Positions 54,898 through 63,954 of a stretch of DNA of 64,000 nt are shown one piece after another. The position numbers and the translations under genes were made by a program. Each line of letters begins with the position of its first letter. Position 1 is the stretch's first letter. The notes under the pieces were generated by a model. The model was not told the DNA's origin. It did not search any database and was given only the letters and a program-made list of their open reading frames with translations. The DNA is taken from positions 55,129 through 119,128 of the forward strand of contig JAPPHY010000005.1 in the NCBI GenBank assembly GCA_028877205.1. Direction: 5' to 3'. This stretch comes from Chloroflexota bacterium. GTDB lineage: Bacteria; Chloroflexota; Dehalococcoidia; Lucifugimonadales; UBA2985.

Positions 54898-55653
54898 TCA
54901 CCTTCTGACGATGCCATGGGGGTCTCGCCTTGAAGCCTTCCGGTTGAGGGCGCGGTCGAGGATTCCGAATGACCGGTCGATGCCCAGGCGCGTCACCCTG
55001 GGCGACGGCTCCTCCTGCTTGAGGAGGGCGTGGGCGATGAGGTCGGCAATCTGGAGCAGGTGGTCGGAGCGGGAGCTTCGGAAGGCGGGGCCTCCGATTA
55101 CCCTCTCTATCGGGATGTCCTTGGTCCGCTCTCCGTCCTCCCAGGCCTCGAACTTGCTGGGAACGTGGTTGCGGCTCTTGAGCCTTCGGTAGAGGCGGGC
55201 GATCATCTCCTCCCTGCCCTCGTCGAAGATTAGGAAGGCGTGGCGGTCGCCGGATGCGACAGAGGTGTTGATGCGGTTGAGGAGCCGGTCGAGGCTGGCT
55301 CGCTCGTAGCCCATGACTTCGGACTTTCGGAGGCAGACGTTGATGACCTCCACGCCGGCGGCGGCGCGGGCGGTGTCCTCGATGACCTGCAGCCCCCCTG
55401 TGAAGATCTCGGCCCCGTGCTTTGGCGAGAGCCTGAGGTCCGCCCCGTCGATCCGAGCCAGCTTGCCCCGCCCAGCCAGCAGGTCGCAGGCGTGCAGCTC
55501 CCGGTCGACGGGCACTCCGTAGCACTCTTGTAGCTCCGTCCGCCAGTCGCGGACGCGGCGGTTCAGGTCGTTCCACCGCTCGGCGTCGACACCCAGAGCG
55601 GAGCGGACGTAGCAGCGTGGACCCTCGGACTCGTCGATGTAGTACAGTCTCAT
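54898..55653 (-). CDS. DUF3800 domain protein
   Basis: 251 residues. RLYYIDESEGPRC is the DUF3800 N-terminal signature (acidic IDES), with later acidic sites IFDEGREEM and HLLQIADLIAHALL, which together give an RNase H-like arrangement of Asp/Glu. DUF3800 genes are frequent in mobile elements and near defence systems; no activity is established here. Last gene of the transfer run. ATG 55653 with GGGAGAA upstream. Confidence 0.88.
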   Translation of the reverse strand: MRLYYIDESEGPRCYVRSALGVDAERWNDLNRRVRDWRTELQECYGVPVDRELHACDLLAGRGKLARIDGADLRLSPKHGAEIFTGGLQVIEDTARAAAGVEVINVCLRKSEVMGYERASLDRLLNRINTSVASGDRHAFLIFDEGREEMIARLYRRLKSRNHVPSKFEAWEDGERTKDIPIERVIGGPAFRSSRSDHLLQIADLIAHALLKQEEPSPRVTRLGIDRSFGILDRALNRKASRRDPHGIVRR

Positions 55654-55683
55654 GGCATTGGTTCTCCCGTTTCTTGTCGAAGC

Positions 55684-57321
55684 TCACGCCGACGGAACCG
55701 GACTCACTGGCCTATGGCCTCCCGGGACGAGCCAGGCCCGTCCCAGAGGCCCCTCCCTCTCCAGCAGGCCCCGGTGGGAGGCCAGCAGGGGCACGGCCAC
55801 CCTGAGGCGCGCCATCTCCTCCTGCGCCACACTCAGGAAGTGGGTCCGGGCGATGTCGTCGTCGAAGACGACCAGTACGATGGGCGGCGCTCCGTGGTCG
55901 TCGATGGGACGGTGGGACGAGTAGTAGCGCAAGTAGGGCGCCAGCCGCCCCACCATCGTTACGGGCCGCACGGCCCGGCGCTCCCACTCTAGGAAGAATG
56001 GCCATGTGACATCGCCCCGCCGCAGCACGCCGAAGGCGTCGGGGTGGATGGAGCGCATGCCGCCGAAGTAGCGGAAGTATCGCGAGGACTTTCTAGGCGG
56101 ATCGAGTTGGTCGACCTCCCATCCCAGGTGGCGGGCCTGCCTGGCCATGTATGCGACGAAGCCGTGGACGGCTGCGGTGTGCTCCATGTTGCGCAGGAGC
56201 TGGCGGCTGCGCCTGCCGGAGATGCTGCGCCAGTCTCCGGCGTTGTTGGGGGCTGCGCTCCATCGCCTCCTTGCCAACCCAACGGCGGTCCGGTCCCTGC
56301 GGGCCAGCATCGCCAGTCCCTGGTCGGTGAGGGTGAGGCGCCGTCCGCCCGCGGGTACGCGGGTGACGAGACCGAACCCCTGGAGGGCGGCGGCGATCTC
56401 GTAGGTGCGGCTGCGAACGAGGCCCAGCAGCCCGGCCAGGTCCTCAAGGGCGATCCAGGGCCAGTCGGAGAGCACGTCGAGGACGCGCTTTTCGGCAGGC
56501 TTCAGCAGCGCGGGAAGCATGTAGTCGGGGATGGGACGGGAGGGGACGTCCTGGGCGAGGCTCTCCGGGACGTAGGCTCGCGCCAGGGGCCGTTCGGCAG
56601 GGAAAGCGCCGCCCCTCCCCATGCGGTCGATGGCCGTGCGCAGGTCGATGGCGGCGTTGAGCGACGGCAATCGCCACACGCGGTCTCCGGTGGCTCCCGC
56701 CGCCGCATCCCGTTCGAGGGCGAGAACTGCGGCGGCTCGCGCTCCGGCCAGCAGCCGGCGGGCGTAGCGCAGTCCGGTCTCGTCGGGCGCTAGCAGAAGG
56801 ACTCCCCCGAAGCGAGGCCCGTCCATGAGCCGCCGGAGCCGCTTGGAGAAGCCTGTCCGGTCGGCTGTAGGTCCCTGGCGAATGACAGCTATGGTGCAGC
56901 CGCCGGGGAGCGAGATTGCCGCGTCCATCGGCATGGCCCGATACCAGCGGAAGCGGATGGGGTGGTGGATGTTGGCGACGGCCGCAGCCAGACGATAGAC
57001 GACGGCGACCCCGTCCAGCCTCTCCAGGAGAGTCCGGCGCCACTGGTTCGAGACGGGGCGGCACCGGAGCAGGGCTTCAAGTGAGCGGCCTTCCACGTCG
57101 GCCAGTAACTCCACTCCGGCGGATGTGAGGTGGAACCTGCGTGTTGGCGCGGTGACGTCGGTGGCGTGAGGGACGGCGGAGACCAGGCCCGCGTCCTCCA
57201 GCCTCCGGCCTGCGCCGTACACCCCGCCCCTGGACCAGCCGGAAACGGCGACTGCCTCCAGCCGGTCGAGGAAAGGCATGTCCGCAAGGAGGCTCAGTAG
57301 CTCTCCGTCCAACGGCCTCAT
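55684..57321 (-). CDS. Replication-relaxation-like protein
   Basis: 545 residues. Two tandem winged-helix regions are visible: about 10-75 (LADMPFLDRLEAVAVSGWSR...FHLTSAGVELLADVEG) and about 270-340 (RVLDVLSDWPWIALEDLAGL). The C-terminal catalytic-like stretch is SIHPDAFGVLRRGDVTWPFF then LEWERRA, resembling the P-D...E-x-D core of replication-relaxation (PF13814) proteins, which lie beside conjugation ATPases. It overlaps the ATPase gene upstream by ATGA (57318-57321). A role at the transfer origin is inferred. Confidence 0.7.
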   Translation of the reverse strand: MRPLDGELLSLLADMPFLDRLEAVAVSGWSRGGVYGAGRRLEDAGLVSAVPHATDVTAPTRRFHLTSAGVELLADVEGRSLEALLRCRPVSNQWRRTLLERLDGVAVVYRLAAAVANIHHPIRFRWYRAMPMDAAISLPGGCTIAVIRQGPTADRTGFSKRLRRLMDGPRFGGVLLLAPDETGLRYARRLLAGARAAAVLALERDAAAGATGDRVWRLPSLNAAIDLRTAIDRMGRGGAFPAERPLARAYVPESLAQDVPSRPIPDYMLPALLKPAEKRVLDVLSDWPWIALEDLAGLLGLVRSRTYEIAAALQGFGLVTRVPAGGRRLTLTDQGLAMLARRDRTAVGLARRRWSAAPNNAGDWRSISGRRSRQLLRNMEHTAAVHGFVAYMARQARHLGWEVDQLDPPRKSSRYFRYFGGMRSIHPDAFGVLRRGDVTWPFFLEWERRAVRPVTMVGRLAPYLRYYSSHRPIDDHGAPPIVLVVFDDDIARTHFLSVAQEEMARLRVAVPLLASHRGLLEREGPLGRAWLVPGGHRPVSPVPSA

Positions 57322-59912
57322 TCCTCACCCTCCTCTTCCGCCGCCTTGGGTGGGTAGTCTCTGGGGTTGCGGCCACGCTTGGTGCGCACGTTGCCCCGCT
57401 TCGGCCCCTGGGGCTGCCCGGTGTTCTCGGGTGCCTGGCCGTCCTGCCGCTTCCTCAGCTCATCCAGCTCCTTCCGGTACTTGTTCACCAGGTCGCGCAG
57501 GTCGGCGTCGTTCTCGTCGATCTCCCACCCAGTGGTGATGTAGCTCTCGGCCTCGACGCGGAGGCGATCGGCCACGTCAGGGTCTCCCTCTTCCGGCTTT
57601 GCGACCTTCATGGAGAAGGCCTCCATGCGCTCCGTGCCCACTGTGGCGCGGATGTAGCACTGGTGGACTGGAAGCGACGTGATGTCGTCCTCGGTCACTC
57701 GCTCCTTGCCCAGCTCCCACACCATCTGGCGAGCGTCCGACCCGGCGATCTGGAAGACTGCGAGGCAGCCGACGTTGGCAAGGAGGGTGTCCCGCATGGT
57801 CCGGGAGAGGTCGTCCAGCTTGGCGAGGCTCTGGGTGGCCAGTACGAAGCTGGCCCCGAACTTCCCGAGCTCGGAGAGCATCGACTCGTAGTCCACGCCG
57901 GGCATGGACTGCATCTCGTCCACCACCACCAGCACCCCCCGCCGCTGCTCGAACGGCAGGCTGCCCTGCTCCCGGATCACGGCGTCGACCAAGTTGAGGA
58001 GGGACGCGCCCACCAGGGCGGCTACGTCCCTTCCCGCTTTGCCCTGGGCGGTGGAGACCAGCAGGATGCCGCCGTCGTGGATGACGCTGCGCATGTCGAT
58101 GGTGGACCTGGACTTTCCCAGGATGGTCCTAGCCCTCTTGGAGGAGGCGTAGTATGAGAGGCGGGTCTGCACGGGCGCCAGGGCGTCGGCCTTGGTGTCC
58201 CGCCGCCATCCGGCGAAGTCTCGGGCCCACCACTGAAGCAGGAAGGGGTCGTTGACCTTGGCCAGGACCTCGGCGCGGAAGTCGTCGTCGGCCAAGATGC
58301 GCAAGCCGTCGAGGATGGTGTACTGCTCGTCCTCAACCCTGTGCTCGTTGGCCTCGTGGAGGCTCTTCACGGTCTGCTCCAGGATGGCCTGCATCCTCGG
58401 CCCCCACTGGTCCCACAGGCCTTTGCAGATGCGCACCACGGAGTCGGCTGTGCGGTCTCGGTCGGAGAAGACGCGGGCGTCCAGGATGTTGACGCCGGGA
58501 GCCCCCCGGTCGTCGGCGAGGTCTATGAGGCGCACCCTGTCTATCAGGGATTCCGGCACGTGCTCCAGCAGGCCGCCTACTAGGTCGGCGTGAGGATCGA
58601 CGACGACGATGGCATCGCCGTCCCTTCCGGCGGCCTTCTCATCCATCTTGTGGCGGACGACGTGGTGCATGAGGGTGGACTTGCCCATACGGGTGCGGGC
58701 GACATAGAGGTGGTGTCGTTTCAGCAAGTCCGGGGGAAAGTGGATCTTCCTGGGTGTCCCGGAAGTGGTGTCGCCGACGTGTGCGCCGCCGCTCACGCTG
58801 CGGGCAGTCGGCAGCAAAACCCTCGCTCCGGCGCGGGCCACCAGGGGCGTCTCGTCCCCGGCTCCTGGGGGGTGCCACAGGCAAGCCACCTCGCGTACAC
58901 CCATGACGCTGCGCCCGCCCAAGAGTCCGGGGCCTGCGGGGTGCAAAACGTCGGGGTCGGAGACGGCGGGCCGGACCCGGCTCGCCTGGAGGCGCGCGCC
59001 TGCGGGGTTGTCGTAGTGGCGGTAAGCCGCGGCCACCGAAGCTAAGAGCTCCCCGGCCCGTTGCTGCCCCGTGTCTTCCGGCAGCATCGCCGTGACCTGG
59101 ATCTCGGCGTCGAATGCGATGCGGGAGACTTTCTCCTTGATGAGCAGTGGGTCGAAGACCCGGTTCCTAGCCTTCTTGAGGCGATGCCAAGCCCAGCCGC
59201 CCACCGCAAGACCGAGGGCGACTCCCGCGCCCAGCAACACCGCCTTCCAGGATTCTCCGGCCTGCCACCAAAGGTATCCCCGGAGGGCGGCCAGAGCCCC
59301 CACACCCAGAACGGCCATCGTTACGCCGTCAATCTGCAGGGGCCGCGTCTGGTAGGTGTAGGAGGGCTCGTACCGCTCTGTCACGGGCTTCTTGTGGGCT
59401 TTCACCAGGTGCGCCTGCGACCAGTCGGGTCCCAGAGAGCGAAGCATCAGCCGCGCCACGATGCGCTCTCCCTCGTTAAGGTTGGAGAGCGCGCCGAAGA
59501 GGGCGATGAGGGGATCGGAGCCGGGGTCCAGCAGGTCGTCGTCCCGGAAGACTCGGAGGGGGACGTATTCCGGTGCGTCGGCCCGAAGCGTCACTGACCA
59601 CGCCTGCTCCCCCTCGTCTAGGCGCAGGGGATCAGCCTCGGCGGGCACCTCCTGTATACGTGCCTGGGGGTAGTGGGCGGCAATTTGGCCGCGCACCACC
59701 CGGTCGTCGATGCAGCGGGCCATCAGGGTCACGCCGTCGGCGTTCCCGGCAAGCTCCAGGGAGAAGGGTTCGGGGACGGCGATGGACTGGAGGAGATTCT
59801 CGACGCCCAGCAGGGTGCGCTCCCCGGCCCTCGGCGGCGTCACCGCCAGCAGGACGGGGCTTTTCCTGTCCCTGTCGTTCCCGAACAGGATTTCCTTCGG
59901 GTTCAGCTTCAT
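57318..59912 (-). CDS. Conjugation coupling-type ATPase (TraG/VirD4-like, DUF87 family)
   Basis: 864 residues. The N-terminal region has two membrane helices (about 205-220 and 225-250: VTMAVLGVGALAALRGYLWW, VLLGAGVALGLAVGGWAW). A RecA-like ATPase follows: Walker A ARTRMGKST (Ala replaces the first Gly), VVVDPHADLVGGLLEH and Walker B GVLVVVDEMQSM, then LATQSLAKLDD in the sensor position. The C-terminal 80 residues are charged and disordered. It probably pumps or couples DNA in transfer. SD GAAAGGA precedes ATG 59912, with a CTAGAGAAA leader shared by the next gene upstream. Confidence 0.85.
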   Translation of the reverse strand: MKLNPKEILFGNDRDRKSPVLLAVTPPRAGERTLLGVENLLQSIAVPEPFSLELAGNADGVTLMARCIDDRVVRGQIAAHYPQARIQEVPAEADPLRLDEGEQAWSVTLRADAPEYVPLRVFRDDDLLDPGSDPLIALFGALSNLNEGERIVARLMLRSLGPDWSQAHLVKAHKKPVTERYEPSYTYQTRPLQIDGVTMAVLGVGALAALRGYLWWQAGESWKAVLLGAGVALGLAVGGWAWHRLKKARNRVFDPLLIKEKVSRIAFDAEIQVTAMLPEDTGQQRAGELLASVAAAYRHYDNPAGARLQASRVRPAVSDPDVLHPAGPGLLGGRSVMGVREVACLWHPPGAGDETPLVARAGARVLLPTARSVSGGAHVGDTTSGTPRKIHFPPDLLKRHHLYVARTRMGKSTLMHHVVRHKMDEKAAGRDGDAIVVVDPHADLVGGLLEHVPESLIDRVRLIDLADDRGAPGVNILDARVFSDRDRTADSVVRICKGLWDQWGPRMQAILEQTVKSLHEANEHRVEDEQYTILDGLRILADDDFRAEVLAKVNDPFLLQWWARDFAGWRRDTKADALAPVQTRLSYYASSKRARTILGKSRSTIDMRSVIHDGGILLVSTAQGKAGRDVAALVGASLLNLVDAVIREQGSLPFEQRRGVLVVVDEMQSMPGVDYESMLSELGKFGASFVLATQSLAKLDDLSRTMRDTLLANVGCLAVFQIAGSDARQMVWELGKERVTEDDITSLPVHQCYIRATVGTERMEAFSMKVAKPEEGDPDVADRLRVEAESYITTGWEIDENDADLRDLVNKYRKELDELRKRQDGQAPENTGQPQGPKRGNVRTKRGRNPRDYPPKAAEEEGEE

Positions 59913-59931
59913 GGGTAGAAAAGTCCTTTCT

Positions 59932-62178
59932 CTAGTGGATTCCCGGACTCCACTCGATGACCTCCGTCTCCTCCGGTGTGGCCTCGATGCGGACGGGGAA
60001 GCGGTTGCCCCTGGCGAGGAGCAGCCCGTCTCCTCGCGGGCAGGAAAGCAGCCATCGCTGGAGGTCTTCGGGCAGGTCGAAGGCGTCGCCCACGGTGCTG
60101 ATGGCGGCGGCGTCCTGCTGGAGCAGGAGCTTGAAGGCGGCGTTCTGAAGCAGAGCCCGACCGGAGTGGCCGGTGATGGTGCGTGAGGAGTCCTCGGAGA
60201 GGAGGTCCTGCACGTCCTGGGTGATGAACTGCAACCCCAGCCGGTGCTTCCTCGCCCGCTTCGCCATCGAGACCATGAAGGCCGCCCCTTCGGGGTGCTG
60301 CATGATGCTCCACACCTCGTCCACCACCAGCAGGCGAGGCTTGGGGTCCTGGGCTGCGGCGGCCCACACGGTTTCCGTGCAGACCATCGCGGCGGCGGGG
60401 CGCAGTTCGGGTTCGAGCAGTCGCAGGTCGAAGACGGTGACCAGGGCCTCGTTGGAAAGGAGGTCGTCTCCCTCGTCGGAGAGAAGGTGGCGGAGGCTGC
60501 CGGTGGCGAAGGGCCTCAGCAGCCTCGCGAGGTCGGGATCTCCCCCCTCGCTCTCCTGCAGATACCTGTAGAAGTCGCCGAAGCCGGTGCGCTCGCGGGG
60601 CTTCGAGTAGTAGCCCGCCAGGGCGTGGTCGAGGGAGGCCCTGCGCTCCGCGCCCAGGCTCTCGCCGACCATCACCTCGATGAGCCTTCTGAGGCTGCCG
60701 ATGCGCTGGAGCATCTCCTCGGAGTCGCCCTTGTCGATGACAAAGGGGTTCATGCCCTCGCCGGGGACCCCGGGGGAGAGGACGCGCCCGCCCGCGGCGC
60801 GGGCCATGTCCGCGTACTCCCCCTCGGGGTCGATGACGTAGGCGGTCACGCCCCGGCACAGGCCGCGAAGAACTCCGAGTTTGGTTGAGAAGCTCTTGCC
60901 TGAGCCGGAGCGTGCCAGTACCGCCGTGTTCGCATTGAGATGCGTGCCGTCCCAGGGGTCGTAGACCACCGGGGAGCAGGCGCGCATGTCGATGCCGTAG
61001 AGGGTGCCGCTCCGGGTGTCGAGATCGGGCGGCGAGAAGGGAAAGAGCCTCGCAAGGCTCGACGTGTCAAGGCTGCGCCACTCGGCCACTGCGTTCAGGG
61101 CCAGCGGCAGGGTCGAAAGCAGCCCCTCGCGCTGGCGGAAGGCCAGGTTGTCGAGCTTGCCCAGCGTTGCGCCGAAGTGGGCCTTGGCCCGCTGGGTCAT
61201 CTCCTTCAGCGACGCCTCGTCCCTCGCGTGGAGGGTCACGGATAGAGAGGAATGAAATAGACGCTCGCGCCCGCGCTGCACCTCGTCCCTGAGCCGCGTC
61301 ACGTCCTCCAGGGCGATCTCCGCCTCGGGGGACATGGTGCGACCCTTCTTGAACGACAGGGATTGGGCAGACTCGAACCTCACCTTCTGCCATTCCAGCG
61401 TCCTAGCCGCCTGCTCCGCCGGAATCGGGCCGATGTGGACGGACAGGTCCATGGGCGCTCCCGCCGACATGAGTCCTTGCAGGAAGCCGGGGGCGAGGGA
61501 GCGGGGCCAATTGCCCAGGTGGAGGGAGCGCACGAGCCGGTCTCCGACGCGCATCTCCCGCCGTCCGGTCTCCACCTCGACGGGGGCATCCTCGTCCGGC
61601 TCGACGGGGGAGCCGCCCAGGAATGCCGACACGAGGAACATGCGGAGCTGGCGTCCTCTCAGGGGATGGACGGACAGCCCTGCCCTGGCGAGCAGTCCGC
61701 GCAGGTCGTCGATGCGGGGAAACTCGCAGACGGCGTAGAAGCGCCGGTCGAGGATGCCGTCCCTCGCTTCAAGGTCGGTCAACAGACGACGGAGCGACTC
61801 GGCAGCCGCCTTCGTCTGTGGGGGCAGGCCCTCCGGCTGGGCCTCTTGCAGCTTGTCTCTGAGGCTTCCCAGTCGAGGCGGGTGCTGTCTGATGAGAAGC
61901 TGGACGGGGAAGTCGAGGGCGTTGAGCGCCCCGGCGAATGCCCCCAGCTTCGGCTCGTCGATCTCGAGTCCCATCAGCTCGCAGACGCCGAGCTTCACCC
62001 CGTCCAGGCGCACCGGCCCGTCGTCCTCCAGGTGGGACAGCATGAAGGACAGGGGCAGCTCGGGCGGTAGCTTGGAGACCGGTGCCTGCGCTTCGGCGAC
62101 GGGTTGAGGGTCGGTCGCAGATGCGCCTTCCTGGGTCTCCGTTCTTCGTCCTGTGATTCGGTCAAGCAGCTTCTTCAA
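59932..62178 (-). CDS. VirB4/TraC-type conjugation ATPase
   Basis: 748 residues. The N-terminal half (to about 385) is the VirB4-type helical domain. The C-terminal RecA-like ATPase has Walker A LARSGSGKSFSTKLGV, YVIDPEGEYADMARAAGGRV, the NPF motif (MNPFVIDKG), Walker B LLVVDEVWSIMQ and the arginine finger region LQFITQDVQDLL. It energises pilus and channel assembly of a type IV secretion system. The start is TTG 62178 behind AAAAGGAA. Confidence 0.9.
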   Translation of the reverse strand: MKKLLDRITGRRTETQEGASATDPQPVAEAQAPVSKLPPELPLSFMLSHLEDDGPVRLDGVKLGVCELMGLEIDEPKLGAFAGALNALDFPVQLLIRQHPPRLGSLRDKLQEAQPEGLPPQTKAAAESLRRLLTDLEARDGILDRRFYAVCEFPRIDDLRGLLARAGLSVHPLRGRQLRMFLVSAFLGGSPVEPDEDAPVEVETGRREMRVGDRLVRSLHLGNWPRSLAPGFLQGLMSAGAPMDLSVHIGPIPAEQAARTLEWQKVRFESAQSLSFKKGRTMSPEAEIALEDVTRLRDEVQRGRERLFHSSLSVTLHARDEASLKEMTQRAKAHFGATLGKLDNLAFRQREGLLSTLPLALNAVAEWRSLDTSSLARLFPFSPPDLDTRSGTLYGIDMRACSPVVYDPWDGTHLNANTAVLARSGSGKSFSTKLGVLRGLCRGVTAYVIDPEGEYADMARAAGGRVLSPGVPGEGMNPFVIDKGDSEEMLQRIGSLRRLIEVMVGESLGAERRASLDHALAGYYSKPRERTGFGDFYRYLQESEGGDPDLARLLRPFATGSLRHLLSDEGDDLLSNEALVTVFDLRLLEPELRPAAAMVCTETVWAAAAQDPKPRLLVVDEVWSIMQHPEGAAFMVSMAKRARKHRLGLQFITQDVQDLLSEDSSRTITGHSGRALLQNAAFKLLLQQDAAAISTVGDAFDLPEDLQRWLLSCPRGDGLLLARGNRFPVRIEATPEETEVIEWSPGIH

Positions 62179-62197
62179 CTTTGTGGCTTCCTTTTCT

Positions 62198-62518
62198 CTA
62201 GGGGGTTGGCAGGGACGGGATGACGCCGTGCCTGAGCAGGGTCGCGATGCCCTTTGCCGACAGCACGAGGACCAGGCCGACCACCGCCAGGAAGACGGCG
62301 GACTTGGCCCTGCCGCCGCCGCGCTCCTCGCTGCCCTCGGCCATCAGGACGAAGCCCGCCCAGGCGATGGCGAAGACGGCGAGGCCGGCGGCGGCGTAGG
62401 ACATGGCGGTGAGCACGCGGTCGAAGGCCTCCAGCATCGCCCGCTCCTCGGCCGGGGCCGCGCCGGTCGTGACCAGCGCAACCCCGGCCAGTAGGACTGT
62501 CGTGAGCGTCCGCTTCAC
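62198..62518 (-). CDS. VirB2/TrbC-like pilin precursor
   Basis: 106 residues from GTG 62518, which overlaps the preceding stop as GTGA; an ATG at 62533 is an alternative. A signal peptide (KRTLTTVLLAGVALVTTGAAPAEE, cleaved near 22-24) is followed by two membrane helices (about 39-60 and 72-92: SAVFLAVVGLVLVLSAKGI) separated by a Gly-rich loop, the TrbC/VirB2 layout. It precedes the VirB4-like gene by 19 bp, as usual in T4SS operons. Confidence 0.75.
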   Translation of the reverse strand: MKRTLTTVLLAGVALVTTGAAPAEERAMLEAFDRVLTAMSYAAAGLAVFAIAWAGFVLMAEGSEERGGGRAKSAVFLAVVGLVLVLSAKGIATLLRHGVIPSLPTP

Positions 62519-63954
62519 CAGGGCCACTCCCATCCCAGCCGCTTGAACCAGTCGCGCAGTCCGCCCGCTGGCGACTGCTCGGCTGGCGGGTCCTCCGGCT
62601 CGGGCTCCGGCACCACCAGGGTCGCGTAGGGGTCGTCGGACCCCACGTATGAGGCAAGGTCGAGGCCTTCCTCGCGGCTTGCGGCGACGGGCTCGCGCTC
62701 CACCACCTCGGCCTTGACGTGCTCGGGGTGGACGATGGTGATAGTCACGTCCTTTTGGATCGTCGTGCTTGGCACGTAGGCATAGGCGTAGGCGGAGACG
62801 GTGTGGGTCGTCGTGGTGCCGTCCTCGTGGGTGACGGTGATGGTGTCGCTGTCGCTGTCGGAGTCGCTCGCCCCCGGCCTGTACAGGCTCACCGTCTCGG
62901 TAATTTCCTCCGTCCGCTCCGGGTGGTGGGTGAGCACGGTCAGCGGAGGGATGGGGACGCTCAGGGAAGCCTCCAAGCTCACGTCCACGCTCACGTCGTG
63001 GACGGCCTGGCCGACGCCTATGGGCAGGGTGAACGGCGTCGCCCCATCGGGGACGAAGGCGACGCTGGCGGTGGATGCGCCGGAGGCCGCGTCGACCGTC
63101 CCCGTGATCGCCGTCACCCCGGCGTCCATGAGGGCCGTCTGGGTGACGCTCTCGTGCCCGGCCACCGTCTGGAGCTCGACCGGGTGCTCGATGGTCGTCA
63201 CGCACTCCGACTCGACGACGCCGGTGACCGCTCCGGGAGTCCAGCCCAGGGACGAAAGCCTGACGGTGCAGAGCTCTCCCTCGGCCTCGGGGAGCGGGTA
63301 CGGTATCCGGTCATGCTCGACGGTGAGCGCCCCCGCCTGTCCGAGGGAGTCCTCCCAGGACACGGTGAATGACGGCGCCGCGCCATGCAGCGGGAACCTG
63401 TAACGGCCGATCTCCCCCTGGTCGAGCTGGTCGGATGCCCAGAAGCTCAGCCGCGTCCCGTCAGGCCCTCCGAAGGCGCGGACGCGTATTTCGACGTCCG
63501 TTGCGGCCCGGAGGGTGACTAGGGCACGGTCGCCGGTTACTGACAACCCCTCGACGAATATCCGCCGTCCCTCCACCGGCTCGGTGATCTCGAAGTCGAT
63601 CTCGTCCCGCCAGGGCTCGTGGTCGTCGGCGAGGACGATGGCCTGGGGCACGGCGGCGGCCATCGCCACCAGGACGGCGGCCACGACCGCCATACCGCCT
63701 TTGCCAGGTCCGCGGCGTCTGCTCTCCAGCGTCTCGGCCATGTGGCCGGGCCGCTGCCCGCGCTCTCCGCGCTTGCGCCGCTTGCCGAACCAGGTATGGG
63801 GTCGGAAGGGCATTCGCCCGTCGCGGCGGTCGTTCTGGCGTCGGTTCTTCTTGCGCATCCTCCGCAGGAGGCGCTTCGACCGCTTCGCCATGAGGCGAAG
63901 GGGTCCGGGGCCGGACTTGACCGGCTGTGGCGGCGCGGGCGGCTCGCTCCTCAC
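62515..63954 (-). CDS. Membrane-anchored surface protein of the transfer module (5' end uncertain)
   Basis: 479 codons from GTG 63954, but the frame is open to the window edge, so the N-terminus may be longer or may start at ATG 63891. A basic N-terminal tail (RSKRLLRRMRKKNRRQNDRR) is followed by one hydrophobic helix (GMAVVAAVLVAMAAAVPQAI, about 88-107) and then about 370 extracytoplasmic residues of beta-rich, Thr/Val/Asp-rich character without recognised domain, with a short Ser-Asp run (about 365). It ends in an acidic Pro-rich stretch and RDWFKRLGWEWPW. Possibly a surface adhesin or pilus-linked factor. No family assigned. Confidence 0.65.
   Translation of the reverse strand: MRSEPPAPPQPVKSGPGPLRLMAKRSKRLLRRMRKKNRRQNDRRDGRMPFRPHTWFGKRRKRGERGQRPGHMAETLESRRRGPGKGGMAVVAAVLVAMAAAVPQAIVLADDHEPWRDEIDFEITEPVEGRRIFVEGLSVTGDRALVTLRAATDVEIRVRAFGGPDGTRLSFWASDQLDQGEIGRYRFPLHGAAPSFTVSWEDSLGQAGALTVEHDRIPYPLPEAEGELCTVRLSSLGWTPGAVTGVVESECVTTIEHPVELQTVAGHESVTQTALMDAGVTAITGTVDAASGASTASVAFVPDGATPFTLPIGVGQAVHDVSVDVSLEASLSVPIPPLTVLTHHPERTEEITETVSLYRPGASDSDSDSDTITVTHEDGTTTTHTVSAYAYAYVPSTTIQKDVTITIVHPEHVKAEVVEREPVAASREEGLDLASYVGSDDPYATLVVPEPEPEDPPAEQSPAGGLRDWFKRLGWEWPW

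Noticed and set aside
59909..60859. 316-residue minus-strand frame inside the VirB4-like gene
   Set aside because: Out-of-frame Arg/Pro-rich shadow; the Walker motifs lie in the other frame.
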